Shown here piece by piece: positions 34,240-41,422 of a stretch of 64,000 nucleotides of DNA. The translations under genes and the position numbers were made by a program. The stretch is from Mesobacillus jeotgali (GTDB lineage: Bacteria > Bacillota > Bacilli > Bacillales > Cytobacillaceae): NCBI RefSeq assembly GCF_014856545.2, contig NZ_CP109811.1, forward strand, positions 2,412,001 through 2,476,000, written 5' to 3'. Each line of letters opens with the position of its first letter. Within the stretch, counting starts at the first letter, position 1. The notes below the pieces were generated by a model. It saw only the letters and a program-made list of their open reading frames with translations. It ran no database searches and was not told where the DNA came from.

Positions 34240-35256
34240 CTAACCCTTAAAAACCTTAGAAACAATTTCGAAAGATTTCAGTCTGGCTTGATGATCAAAT
34301 ATTTGTGCGTTAATAATCATTTCATCTGCCTGTGTTTCATCCAGGAATTCCTGAAGTTTGGTCTTGATCGTTTCAGGGCTCCCGACGATAGAAGAACCGA
34401 TACGGCTGTCTAGGAGCATTTTTTCATAGTCGCTCAGCTGATTTTCCAGGTTTTTAACAGGAGGCAGTAAAGGACTTGGGTTATTCCTGAACAGGTTCAG
34501 GAACTGCTGCTGCATGGATGTTGCCAGGAATTCTGCTTCCTCATCCGTTTCGGCAGCAATCACGTTAACGCCCACCATTGCATAAGGCTCTTGCAAAACT
34601 TCTGAAGGCTGGAAGTTCCTGCGGTAAAGCTTTAATGCTCCTAATGTATTTTCCGGCGAGAAATGGCTGGCGAATGAAAATGGCAATCCGAGTTGTCCCG
34701 CAAGCTGCGCACTGTATCCGCTGGAGCCCAATAGCCAGATTGGAATGTTCAATCCTTCACCTGGAATTGCCCTTACACTGCGATATTGCGAATCGAGTTC
34801 CGGATTGAAATAAGCTCGAAGTTCATCCAATTGCTCCGGGAAATCCTGACCATCACTGCGGCGTTCACGACGCAGGGCATAGGCGGTCACCTGGTCAGTT
34901 CCTGGAGCGCGTCCGAGACCAAGGTCAATGCGGCCCGGGAAAAGAGATTCAAGTGTTCCGAATTGCTCAGCGATGACAAGGGGAGCATGGTTAGGAAGCA
35001 TGATGCCACCAGAGCCAACTCTAATGGAGCCTGTTCCCGCTGCAACATGGCCGATCACAACGGACGTAGCAGAACTTGCGATACCAGGCATGTTGTGATG
35101 CTCTGCTAGCCAATAGCGGTTATAGCCCCATTTTTCAGCATGCTGGGCAAGATCCAGTGTGTTTTTGAACGCATCTGCAGCTGTGCCGCCTTCAAGAATT
35201 GGAGCCAAGTCGAGCACGGAGTATTTTATATCGTTTAATCGTTTGTTGTCGGTCAT
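34240..35256 (-). CDS. LLM-class flavin-dependent oxidoreductase (luciferase-like)
   Basis: This 338-residue luciferase-like monooxygenase-fold protein has [12 protein letters not shown] near 38-49, [42 protein letters not shown] and a C-terminal [18 protein letters not shown]. Such proteins use FMNH2 and O2 or act as flavin reductase-like enzymes; the substrate is unknown. AAGGAAG before the codon at 35256 sets the start; the open frame upstream is not used. A paralog with the same motifs lies at 49488. Confidence 0.9.
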   Translation of the reverse strand: MTDNKRLNDIKYSVLDLAPILEGGTAADAFKNTLDLAQHAEKWGYNRYWLAEHHNMPGIASSATSVVIGHVAAGTGSIRVGSGGIMLPNHAPLVIAEQFGTLESLFPGRIDLGLGRAPGTDQVTAYALRRERRSDGQDFPEQLDELRAYFNPELDSQYRSVRAIPGEGLNIPIWLLGSSGYSAQLAGQLGLPFSFASHFSPENTLGALKLYRRNFQPSEVLQEPYAMVGVNVIAAETDEEAEFLATSMQQQFLNLFRNNPSPLLPPVKNLENQLSDYEKMLLDSRIGSSIVGSPETIKTKLQEFLDETQADEMIINAQIFDHQARLKSFEIVSKVFKG

Positions 35257-35434
35257 TTTTTCAACTTCCTTTATTGGATAATATTCACCGCCAGGATTAT
35301 CATTTTTCCTATTCCCAGCGTTTATACTATTCAATAGTAACAAGAATCTTTCGGTAATCAAAATAAAATGTTTGGAGATAAAAGGAATGAGGACATTTAA
35401 AAGAGAGGGGTGGGGAGGGATACGATGAACAAGC

Positions 35435-36169
35435 TTATCTTTTTAAAGATAGGTATTCATAAACCTCCCGCAAGTTATGGTAGCCTTGCTCGCGGGCTTT
35501 TTTTATATAGAATGCCCAAAGTTTCGCTGCCATTTTGGCATCCGCCAGTGCATGATGCCTATTTTTCACTTCAATCCCGCACTCAAGGCAAATTTGTTCC
35601 AAAGGCAGGGAATTGACAACGGGCTGGAATATTCTTATTAAAAATGTAGTATCAATCACTCTATGTTCAAAATGTAAGCGCAAATGACTGCTTGTGTATT
35701 TCTTCATAAAGGCTTGCTCATGTTTTGCATGGTGAGCTACAAGTACTGAGCTGCCTGTGAAGTGTAAAAATTCCATCAGGGCTTGTGAAGTTTTCGGGGC
35801 AGACAAGAGCTCTTCCTCAGTAATAGAAGTTAGCTTCAGGACATCAGTTGGTACTGAAATTTCTGGATTGATTAATGAATAGAAAACCTCATTTTCAAGT
35901 ATTGTGGAACCAATTATCTTTACAGCTCCTATAGAGATGATCCTATCGCCTTTTTCAGGATAAAAACCTGTTGTCTCAAGGTCAAAAACTACGACAGGCA
36001 ATTCTTCCAACGGACAAGCGAGGGTATTTTCCTTCTTCATCTCCTTTTGCAGCTGTCTTAAAAATGACATTTGTTGTGGATTCGAGTGGATTGGCATTCC
36101 GGCATAGATGTTCGATCCGAGCTTTCCGGTCATTAGCCGAAAGAAACGAATCATATCATTCATTCCCAT
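35435..36169 (-). CDS. DEDDh 3'-5' exonuclease (DnaQ-like)
   Basis: This 244-residue protein has about 45 leading residues and then an epsilon-type exonuclease domain: [18 protein letters not shown] (Asp and Glu of motif I), a middle motif around [11 protein letters not shown], and [14 protein letters not shown] (His and Asp of motif III). It removes nucleotides from 3' ends of DNA or RNA. It is the last gene of the amt operon, 14 bp after the DUF294 nucleotidyltransferase gene. The same exonuclease and DUF294 pair occurs next to transporters in other bacteria, so a joint signalling role is possible but unproven. Confidence 0.87.
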   Translation of the reverse strand: MGMNDMIRFFRLMTGKLGSNIYAGMPIHSNPQQMSFLRQLQKEMKKENTLACPLEELPVVVFDLETTGFYPEKGDRIISIGAVKIIGSTILENEVFYSLINPEISVPTDVLKLTSITEEELLSAPKTSQALMEFLHFTGSSVLVAHHAKHEQAFMKKYTSSHLRLHFEHRVIDTTFLIRIFQPVVNSLPLEQICLECGIEVKNRHHALADAKMAAKLWAFYIKKAREQGYHNLREVYEYLSLKR

Positions 36170-36183
36170 AAAACTTACATCCT

Positions 36184-37224
36184 TTAAAACAGCTTTCTGA
36201 CATGTTCATAAAATAGTTCACCCACTTTAATGATTTCTTTTAATGCTTTCTTTTCATCTTTAGTAAGTTTATTGATATTAACGTAATGTTCGGAGTCATA
36301 ATCCCTATGAATTCCATGTTTAAGGCGATAGTCAAGCAATGCAGAGAAGTTATTGCTGAACAAAGATTTATATTTATGTGGCATCACGGCTTCAGATAAA
36401 AGGCTAATACGGTACAAAGTCGAAGTTTCTTTTATCTCTTCGTAAAATGACAACAGCCTTGCTGCATTTACAAATGGGAAAAACGCTGTCTCCTTTAGAT
36501 TAAGGGATCCAGTAAAGGGGCCATGAGTTTCTACAAGCAGCTGACCAAGTAATCCAACCCCTTTTTTAAGAAACATTGTGTTATGAAGCATTCTTAACAG
36601 CAATTGCTCTCTTTTAACTTCGTGAAAGGCTTTTTCTTTCAAGATATTTAATAGACTATGATCGCCGTCGATGGTCCTGGCATCGGCAAATATAAGCAAA
36701 TATCGGATTGACTCCCAAGTAGATTCACTAGCCCAAAGTCCGATTTGATTCTCCCAATCCTTCAGCGATTTACACCACAATGGATTGCTGGCCATAACAG
36801 AGCCGGAACATTTTTTATAGCCAGCCAGCTTTAATCCTTCAGAAATCTCTTTACCTAGCTTTAAAAAGTACTCCTGTGCATCTTTACTGTTAGTTTTGAA
36901 AACAAGACCGTGGTCTTGGTCACTCCAAATAGATTGCTCCATCCGTCCAGCACTGCCCATGACGAAGAAACAGAAAGGTGAAGGGGGGCTCCCGTATTCT
37001 TTTAACAATTTGCTTACTGCAGCTGATATGACTTGATCATAGATCAAGTCATGGAAATGGTTTAATTGTTCATTGCTAAAAGTTGCGTCAGAAAGCGCTT
37101 TAACTCTTATTGCATTTATATTTGAATAGTCATCGAAGTCCATAATTCGGACGTCCTCCTTTCTCCATTCATCAAAAGACGGCTGGCCCACAATAGGGCC
37201 GCCGCTCAATACATGAAACTTCAA
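36184..37224 (-). CDS. DUF294 nucleotidyltransferase-like protein (GlnD-related fold)
   Basis: This 346-residue protein has the nucleotidyltransferase core FVMGSAGRMEQSIWSDQDHGLVF split as GS-x-GR plus DQDHG near 110-135, and a helical DUF294 C-terminal domain. The fold is related to GlnD uridylyltransferase, which modifies PII proteins. Here it is encoded directly after amt (4-bp gap) where many bacteria have the PII gene glnK. AAAGGAGG upstream of a codon at 37143 could give a shorter product, but the longer N-terminus (FDEWRKED) looks family-like. The target protein is unknown. Confidence 0.8.
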   Translation of the reverse strand: MKFHVLSGGPIVGQPSFDEWRKEDVRIMDFDDYSNINAIRVKALSDATFSNEQLNHFHDLIYDQVISAAVSKLLKEYGSPPSPFCFFVMGSAGRMEQSIWSDQDHGLVFKTNSKDAQEYFLKLGKEISEGLKLAGYKKCSGSVMASNPLWCKSLKDWENQIGLWASESTWESIRYLLIFADARTIDGDHSLLNILKEKAFHEVKREQLLLRMLHNTMFLKKGVGLLGQLLVETHGPFTGSLNLKETAFFPFVNAARLLSFYEEIKETSTLYRISLLSEAVMPHKYKSLFSNNFSALLDYRLKHGIHRDYDSEHYVNINKLTKDEKKALKEIIKVGELFYEHVRKLF

Positions 37225-37228
37225 TAAT

Positions 37229-38548
37229 CTAATTGACAGATGGTTGCTGCGAACTCAAAGGGACATTAGATGTTGAGGTGGCATCCATTGTTACCTTAGC
37301 TCCTGCTTCTTTATTGACCAATTCCGGATACCCATAGCTTCCGTGTTCACTAATATCCAGGCCGATAATTTCTTCCTCTTCTGTTACCCGCAAGCCCTTC
37401 ATTGTTATTTTCATAATCGATAAGATGATAAAAGATACTATGAAAGCGAAAGCACCTGAGGCCACAACTCCCAGCGCCTGTACTCCTAGCTGTTCAAAAC
37501 CGCCACCATAAAACAATCCAGGATTCCCGACTGTGGCTAGCTCAGGGGTCGCAAAGAATCCTGTTGATAAAGTTCCCCATACACCAGCAGTACCGTGGAC
37601 TGATAGCGCAAAGATAGGATCATCTATCTTTTTGCTTTCAAAGAAGCGAATACTGTAGAAAACAAGGATGCCAGCAATAAGCCCGATGACAACCGATGCC
37701 CAAGTATCCACAAAAGCACAGGATGCCGTAATGGCCACTAGACCTGCGAGCGCTCCGTTCAGCATCATCGGAACATCCGCTTTACCTAAAACAATCCAGG
37801 AGATTAGCATGGCTGCAACAGTACCTGCAGCTGCCGCAAGATTCGTATTTAGAGCAACAAACCCAAAGAATGCTCCATCAACAGAAACGGTGCTTCCTGC
37901 ATTAAATCCGAACCAGCCAACCCATAATAACAATACGCTCAATGCTGTGAAAACCTGATTGTGACCTTCAATATTATTAGCTGAACCGTCTTTATTAAAT
38001 TTACCAATACGCGGCTTCAGGAGGATGGTCGCAGCCAGTGCCGCCATTGCTCCAGTCAGGTGGACTACAGTTGAACCAGCGAAATCCTGTTTACCGTGTT
38101 CTGCTAGCCAGCCGCCGCCCCATATCCAATGAGCAATGAACGGATAAACTAAAACTGAGAATAGAAGTGCAAAGACGAGATATACAGACAATTTTGCTCT
38201 CTCAGCAAATCCGCCAAAGGCAATCGTTAAGGAAATCCCGGCGAAAGCCAGCTGGAACAGAAAGAATACAGCACCTGAAAGTCCTAAGCCTTCTACATCG
38301 TAGCCAGAATAGAAAAAGTTCGAGAAACCCATAATCGAGTTACCTTCCCCAAAAATAAGTCCATAACCTACAGCCCAGAAAACAATTGATGAGATCCCAA
38401 AAGTCAGAATCGTTTTTCCGGCAATATGGCCGGCGTTCTTCATTCGTGTGGATCCTGTTTCAAGGAGGATAAAACCTCCAATCATCAAAATAACCAAAAC
38501 CGCGGAAATCATAACCCACAGGCTATTCATTAAAAATACCGTATCCAT
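37229..38548 (-). CDS. amt: Ammonium transporter (Amt/NrgA)
   Basis: This ~439-residue Amt-family membrane protein has eleven hydrophobic segments. Conserved pieces include AHWIWGGGWL, the Asp in FAGSTVVHLTGA, the pore His regions, and SVHGTAGVWGTLSTG. It moves ammonium across the membrane. AAAGGGG in front of the codon at 38548 sets the start. A TnrA box lies about 70 bp upstream, so expression under nitrogen limitation is expected, as for nrgA in B. subtilis. Unlike nrgAB, it is followed by a DUF294 gene rather than a PII gene. Confidence 0.94.
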   Translation of the reverse strand: MDTVFLMNSLWVMISAVLVILMIGGFILLETGSTRMKNAGHIAGKTILTFGISSIVFWAVGYGLIFGEGNSIMGFSNFFYSGYDVEGLGLSGAVFFLFQLAFAGISLTIAFGGFAERAKLSVYLVFALLFSVLVYPFIAHWIWGGGWLAEHGKQDFAGSTVVHLTGAMAALAATILLKPRIGKFNKDGSANNIEGHNQVFTALSVLLLWVGWFGFNAGSTVSVDGAFFGFVALNTNLAAAAGTVAAMLISWIVLGKADVPMMLNGALAGLVAITASCAFVDTWASVVIGLIAGILVFYSIRFFESKKIDDPIFALSVHGTAGVWGTLSTGFFATPELATVGNPGLFYGGGFEQLGVQALGVVASGAFAFIVSFIILSIMKITMKGLRVTEEEEIIGLDISEHGSYGYPELVNKEAGAKVTMDATSTSNVPLSSQQPSVN

Positions 38549-38619
38549 TTTTTCGTCCCCTTTCAAATTGTGAATGTAGTTTGTATTGTCGCATGTATTT
38601 ATTAATCAATCTACAACGA

Positions 38620-38636
38620 TGTAAGAAAACCTTACA
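38620..38636. promoter_or_regulatory. TnrA/GlnR box upstream of amt
   Basis: TGTAAGAAAACCTTACA fits the consensus TGTNANAWWWTMTNACA at all but one position. It lies in the tnrA-amt gap. Its centre is about 80 bp before the amt start, a distance compatible with activation by TnrA. Confidence 0.8.
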
Positions 38637-38650
38637 TAACTTTTTTCGCC

Positions 38651-38682
38651 AAAAAGAAAAACCCTCCAAACAGGAAGGTTTT
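38651..38682 (-). terminator. Terminator of tnrA
   Basis: On the minus strand, a stem built from AAAACCTTCC and GGAGGGTTTT (one mismatch) is followed by TTCTTTTT. It directly follows the tnrA stop codon. Confidence 0.75.
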
Positions 38683-38686
38683 ATCG

Positions 38687-39025
38687 TCAATATTTGCGTA
38701 TTCCAAATCTGGCATTCAATTGTCCCTGAATCATTTTCTTGTGAGCTTCTTCATCAGTCTGCTTCTTTTTCCGTATCATTTCTTGTCTAATTTCATATGT
38801 CTGGACACCGTCTTCAATTTTATTGGCAATCTCAACTAATTGCTCGACATCCAGGAATGAATATCTTCTGCTTCCGCCAGGAGTCCGATCGGGAAAAACT
38901 AATTTCCTTTCTTCATAATATCGTATTTGCCGTTCTGAAAGACCGGTCAACTCACTAACAATTCCAATGGTAATCACTTTCTTTTCTTTGTAGGAGGAAG
39001 GGTCTGCAGCCAATTCATTCACCAC
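38687..39025 (-). CDS. tnrA: Nitrogen-responsive MerR-family regulator TnrA
   Basis: This 112-residue MerR-type regulator has the N-terminal winged helix VSELTGLSERQIRYYEERKL and RRYSFLDVEQL. It ends in GQLNARFGIRKY, close to the B. subtilis TnrA C-terminus (GQLNAHF), the part that binds feedback-inhibited glutamine synthetase. That tail distinguishes it from GlnR, and no glnA follows it. It controls nitrogen genes including amt downstream. A perfect TnrA box lies just upstream, indicating autoregulation. Confidence 0.92.
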   Translation of the reverse strand: MVNELAADPSSYKEKKVITIGIVSELTGLSERQIRYYEERKLVFPDRTPGGSRRYSFLDVEQLVEIANKIEDGVQTYEIRQEMIRKKKQTDEEAHKKMIQGQLNARFGIRKY

Positions 39026-39048
39026 ACTTTTTCACTTTTAATAGTATA

Positions 39049-39065
39049 TGTTATATTTTCTCACA
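39049..39065. promoter_or_regulatory. TnrA box upstream of tnrA (perfect consensus)
   Basis: Read on the minus strand, TGTGAGAAAATATAACA matches TGTNANAWWWTMTNACA at all 17 positions. A TATACT hexamer (minus strand, 39043-39048) abuts it, so if that is the -10 the box overlaps the promoter and would repress rather than activate. Confidence 0.8.
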
Positions 39066-39088
39066 TGATATATCGATTTGTAAATTGG

Positions 39089-39235
39089 CTAAAACCCATT
39101 TATCAAGTTTTTCAATTCAGTTAATGTTAGCTTTCTTAATTCCTCTTCGCTTTCATTGGTCATTTTTGACTTGATCAAATGCTGGATATAATGGTCCTTT
39201 AGTTTTTCTACGGCAGTACGCAAATGCAAGGACAC
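39089..39235 (-). CDS. Small FbpA-like protein (Fur-regulated basic protein family)
   Basis: This 48-residue protein has the layout LHLRTAVEKLKDHYIQHLI ... LRKLTLTELKNLI, which resembles the FbpA family of Bacillus small basic proteins (RNA-chaperone-like partners of the FsrA small RNA). AAGGAGG ahead of the GTG at 39235 sets the start; this ribosome site overlaps the stop of the upstream small gene, so the two are coupled. No Fur box was found upstream, so iron control is not supported here. Family assignment from memory of the consensus. Confidence 0.6.
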   Translation of the reverse strand: MSLHLRTAVEKLKDHYIQHLIKSKMTNESEEELRKLTLTELKNLINGF

Positions 39236-39248
39236 AATGAATCCCTCC

Positions 39249-39392
39249 TTAATAAGTTTCATTCTGAGCAGTACGTAACAGTTCAAAAGCGTCGTTGCCG
39301 TGCCTTTTCAAAAGTTCCTCATACAATTCATCCCGAAAAAGATCAACCATGATAATCAATTGAGCCAATTCCAATCCATTCCGACTTTCCAT
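39249..39392 (-). CDS. Unrecognised 47-residue protein, coupled to the FbpA-like gene
   Basis: A short gene on the minus strand starting ATG at 39392 (MESRNGLELAQLIIMV...) with GAGGAG six bases upstream. The product is acidic and helical, with LFRDELYEELLKRHG and ending QNETY. Its stop TAA is part of the TAAGGAGG that serves the next gene, a strong sign of real translation and coupling. Its size and helical character recall Sda-like and Spo0E-like small regulators, but no signature of either is present. Function unknown. Confidence 0.6.
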   Translation of the reverse strand: MESRNGLELAQLIIMVDLFRDELYEELLKRHGNDAFELLRTAQNETY

Positions 39393-39460
39393 ATTCATCT
39401 CCTCGATTTGTGGTACATTTTTTCAAGCGTAAAGAATTCCTGCTAAAAATTCAGCAGCTT

Positions 39461-39477
39461 TGTCAGGATATCTGACA
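39461..39477. promoter_or_regulatory. Palindrome TGTCAG-GATAT-CTGACA
   Basis: A 17-bp inverted repeat with perfect 6-bp arms lies in the divergent gap between the small-gene pair and the DDAH-family gene, about 80-95 bp from each start. Possible operator; the binder is unknown. Confidence 0.35.
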
Positions 39478-39554
39478 GGATTTTTCAAAGTTAAGTAATG
39501 TTTCAAGTGAAAACCGGAAAACCTATAATGATTTGTTCATTAGGAGGAATGAGG

Positions 39555-40421
39555 ATGGAACAAAATATGCACCCCGAAAATAGAGGGTATGTCATAAATG
39601 AATATGACGTACTTAAGAAAGTCATTCTTTGTCAGCCACAGTATATGACAATTCGCGAAGTAATAAATGAAACCCAGAAACATTTCAAGGATGAAGGCAT
39701 ACATATAGAAGTTGCCTTGGAACAGCACAATGAATTCGTGAATACATTGAAAAATTACGGTGTGGAGGTCATTCTGCTCCCATACCACAAAAAATACCCG
39801 GAGCAAGTCTTTACGAGGGATATCGGGTTTACTCTCGGCCAAACGGTTTTTGTTGCGGATATGGCCAGCGATGTGCGAAAGGGTGAGGAGGATGTCCTGA
39901 AACAGTGGCTCGAGGATGAAGGGATCTCCTACTACAATTTAATCGGTGATCAAATCGAAGGCGGGGATGTAGTCATCGATCAAGACACTGTATATGTAGG
40001 CTTGAGCAACAGAACCAACCAACAAGCAGCAGATCACCTGCAAGGATTGCTTCCGACTTTTAAAGTTAAAGCCATTCCGTTTAAGGCGGAGTATTTGCAC
40101 CTCGACTGCGTATTCAATGTTGTATCACCAGAGGTAGCCCTGATTTACCGACCGGCATTGACGGAGGAAGATATTAAATTATTCAGCTCACGCTATGATT
40201 TAATTGACGTGAGCGAGGAAGAACAATTTACTCTAGGAACAAATGTGCTGGGGATCGGAAACAAAAGAATTTTGAGCTTGCCAGTGAATAAAGGAGTTAA
40301 TGAACAGCTTCGAAGCAAAGGATTCGAAGTAATTGAAGTGGATATAACTGAAATCATCAAATCTGGTGGTTCGTTCAGATGCTGCACACTTCCGATTATG
40401 CGGGAGAAGCGTGTGCATTAA
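39555..40421 (+). CDS. DDAH/arginine-deiminase-family hydrolase (YkgA-like)
   Basis: This 288-residue guanidine-modifying enzyme fold resembles B. subtilis YkgA and dimethylarginine dimethylaminohydrolases. It has an acidic substrate-binding segment FTRDIGFTLG, GDQIEGGDVV, the catalytic His in YLHLDCVFN and the catalytic Cys near the C-terminus in GGSFRCC. Family enzymes hydrolyse methylated arginine or related guanidines to citrulline-like products. AGGAGG at 39542-39547 sets the ATG at 39555 although the frame opens earlier. It lies next to the nitrogen-control block, which fits a nitrogen-scavenging role, but no TnrA box precedes it. Confidence 0.85.
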   Translation: MEQNMHPENRGYVINEYDVLKKVILCQPQYMTIREVINETQKHFKDEGIHIEVALEQHNEFVNTLKNYGVEVILLPYHKKYPEQVFTRDIGFTLGQTVFVADMASDVRKGEEDVLKQWLEDEGISYYNLIGDQIEGGDVVIDQDTVYVGLSNRTNQQAADHLQGLLPTFKVKAIPFKAEYLHLDCVFNVVSPEVALIYRPALTEEDIKLFSSRYDLIDVSEEEQFTLGTNVLGIGNKRILSLPVNKGVNEQLRSKGFEVIEVDITEIIKSGGSFRCCTLPIMREKRVH

Positions 40422-40434
40422 AACTTGATGGAAT

Positions 40435-40465
40435 AGCGGGGGACAGTAGTCTCTCGCTTTTTTTG
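40435..40465 (+). terminator. Terminator of the DDAH-family gene
   Basis: The stem AGCGGGGGAC / GTCTCTCGCT (with two G-T pairs), loop AGTA, then seven T residues. Confidence 0.8.
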
Positions 40466-40518
40466 GTTGAATGGATATAAGGCAAACTTTTTGACAGGTT
40501 TGGAGGGAATCGGCGAAA

Positions 40519-41285
40519 ACCTGTCTGAACCTGGGGCAACTTCAGACAGCTTTTTAGGAAATCGGCCAAAAGCTGTCTGAACATGAGGCGACTTCAGACA
40601 GCTTTTCAATAAATCAGCCAAAACCTGTCTGAACATGGAGCAACTTCAGACAGGTTTTCAGGAAATCAGCCAAAACCTGTCTGAACATGAGGCAACTTCA
40701 GACAGCTTTTTAGCAAATCAACCAAAACCTGTCTGAACATAGGGCAACTTGAGACAGCTTTTTAGCAAATCAACCAAAACCTGTCTGAACATAGAGCAAC
40801 TTCAGACAACTTTATAGGAAAACAGCGAAAACCTGTCTGAACCTGGGGCAACTTCAGACAGCTTTTTAGGAAATCGGCCAAAAGCTGTCTTAACCTGGGG
40901 CAACTTCAGACAGCTTTTCAATAAATCAGCCAAAACCTGTCTGAATATGGAGCCACTTCAGACAGGTTTTCAGCATATCAACCAAAACCTGTCTGAACAT
41001 GGAGCCACTTCAGACAACTTTATAGGAAAACAGCAAAAACCTGTCTGAACATAGAGCAACTTCAGACAGCTTTATAGGAAATCAGCCAAAAGCTGTCTGA
41101 ACAGGGGGCAACTTCAGACAGCTTTTCAATAACTCAGCCAAAACCTGTCTGAACATGGAGCCACTTCAGACAACTTTTCAGCATATCAACCAAAAGCTGT
41201 CTGAACATGGAGCAGCTTCAGACAGCTTTTCAATAAATCAGACAAAACCTGTCCGAACCTAAGGCAACTACATCCAGGTTTGCAG
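40519..41285. repeat. Array of 14 tandem 52-bp palindromic repeats
   Basis: Fourteen full units start at 40519 and every 52 bp to 41195, with a degraded 15th at 41247-41285 and a degraded leader before 40519. Each unit begins ACCTGTCTGAA (or AGCTGTCTGAA) and has the inverse TTCAGACAGG (or -AGC/-AAC) about 11 nt later, so each can form a stem of 9-13 bp, followed by an AT-rich half ending in CCAAA. All units beginning AGCTG have a matching CAGCT arm. No unique spacers are present and no protein reading frame is kept because 52 is not divisible by 3. It fills most of the 1-kb gap before the AGCS gene. Confidence 0.92.
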
Positions 41286-41422
41286 GAACAACAGTAAAAT
41301 ACCGTGTAAAACACAGTACCAAGAAAATGTTTCCTGTAAATATCACATTTTGATTGTCCTTTAACTTTAATTATCTTATAATTCAAAATAGCAAGAAATT
41401 AATTTAGTAAAGGGGGATTCAT

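Noticed and set aside
35467..35506. Hairpin plus T run that looks like a plus-strand terminator
   Set aside because: It lies inside the 3' end of the exonuclease coding sequence, and no plus-strand gene precedes it.
40519..41285. Possible CRISPR array because of the regular palindromic units
   Set aside because: The whole 52-bp unit is conserved and there are no unique spacers or cas genes.
40396..41386. Short minus-strand open frames of 60-70 residues with repeated FRQLLADFLKSCLK-like sequence across the 52-bp array
   Set aside because: They arise from the repeat itself. The unit length is not divisible by three so no frame persists, and there are no ribosome sites.
41285..41422. Glycine riboswitch or T-box in front of the AGCS symporter
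   Set aside because: No conserved riboswitch cores, no tandem aptamer pattern and no terminator/antiterminator pair are visible.
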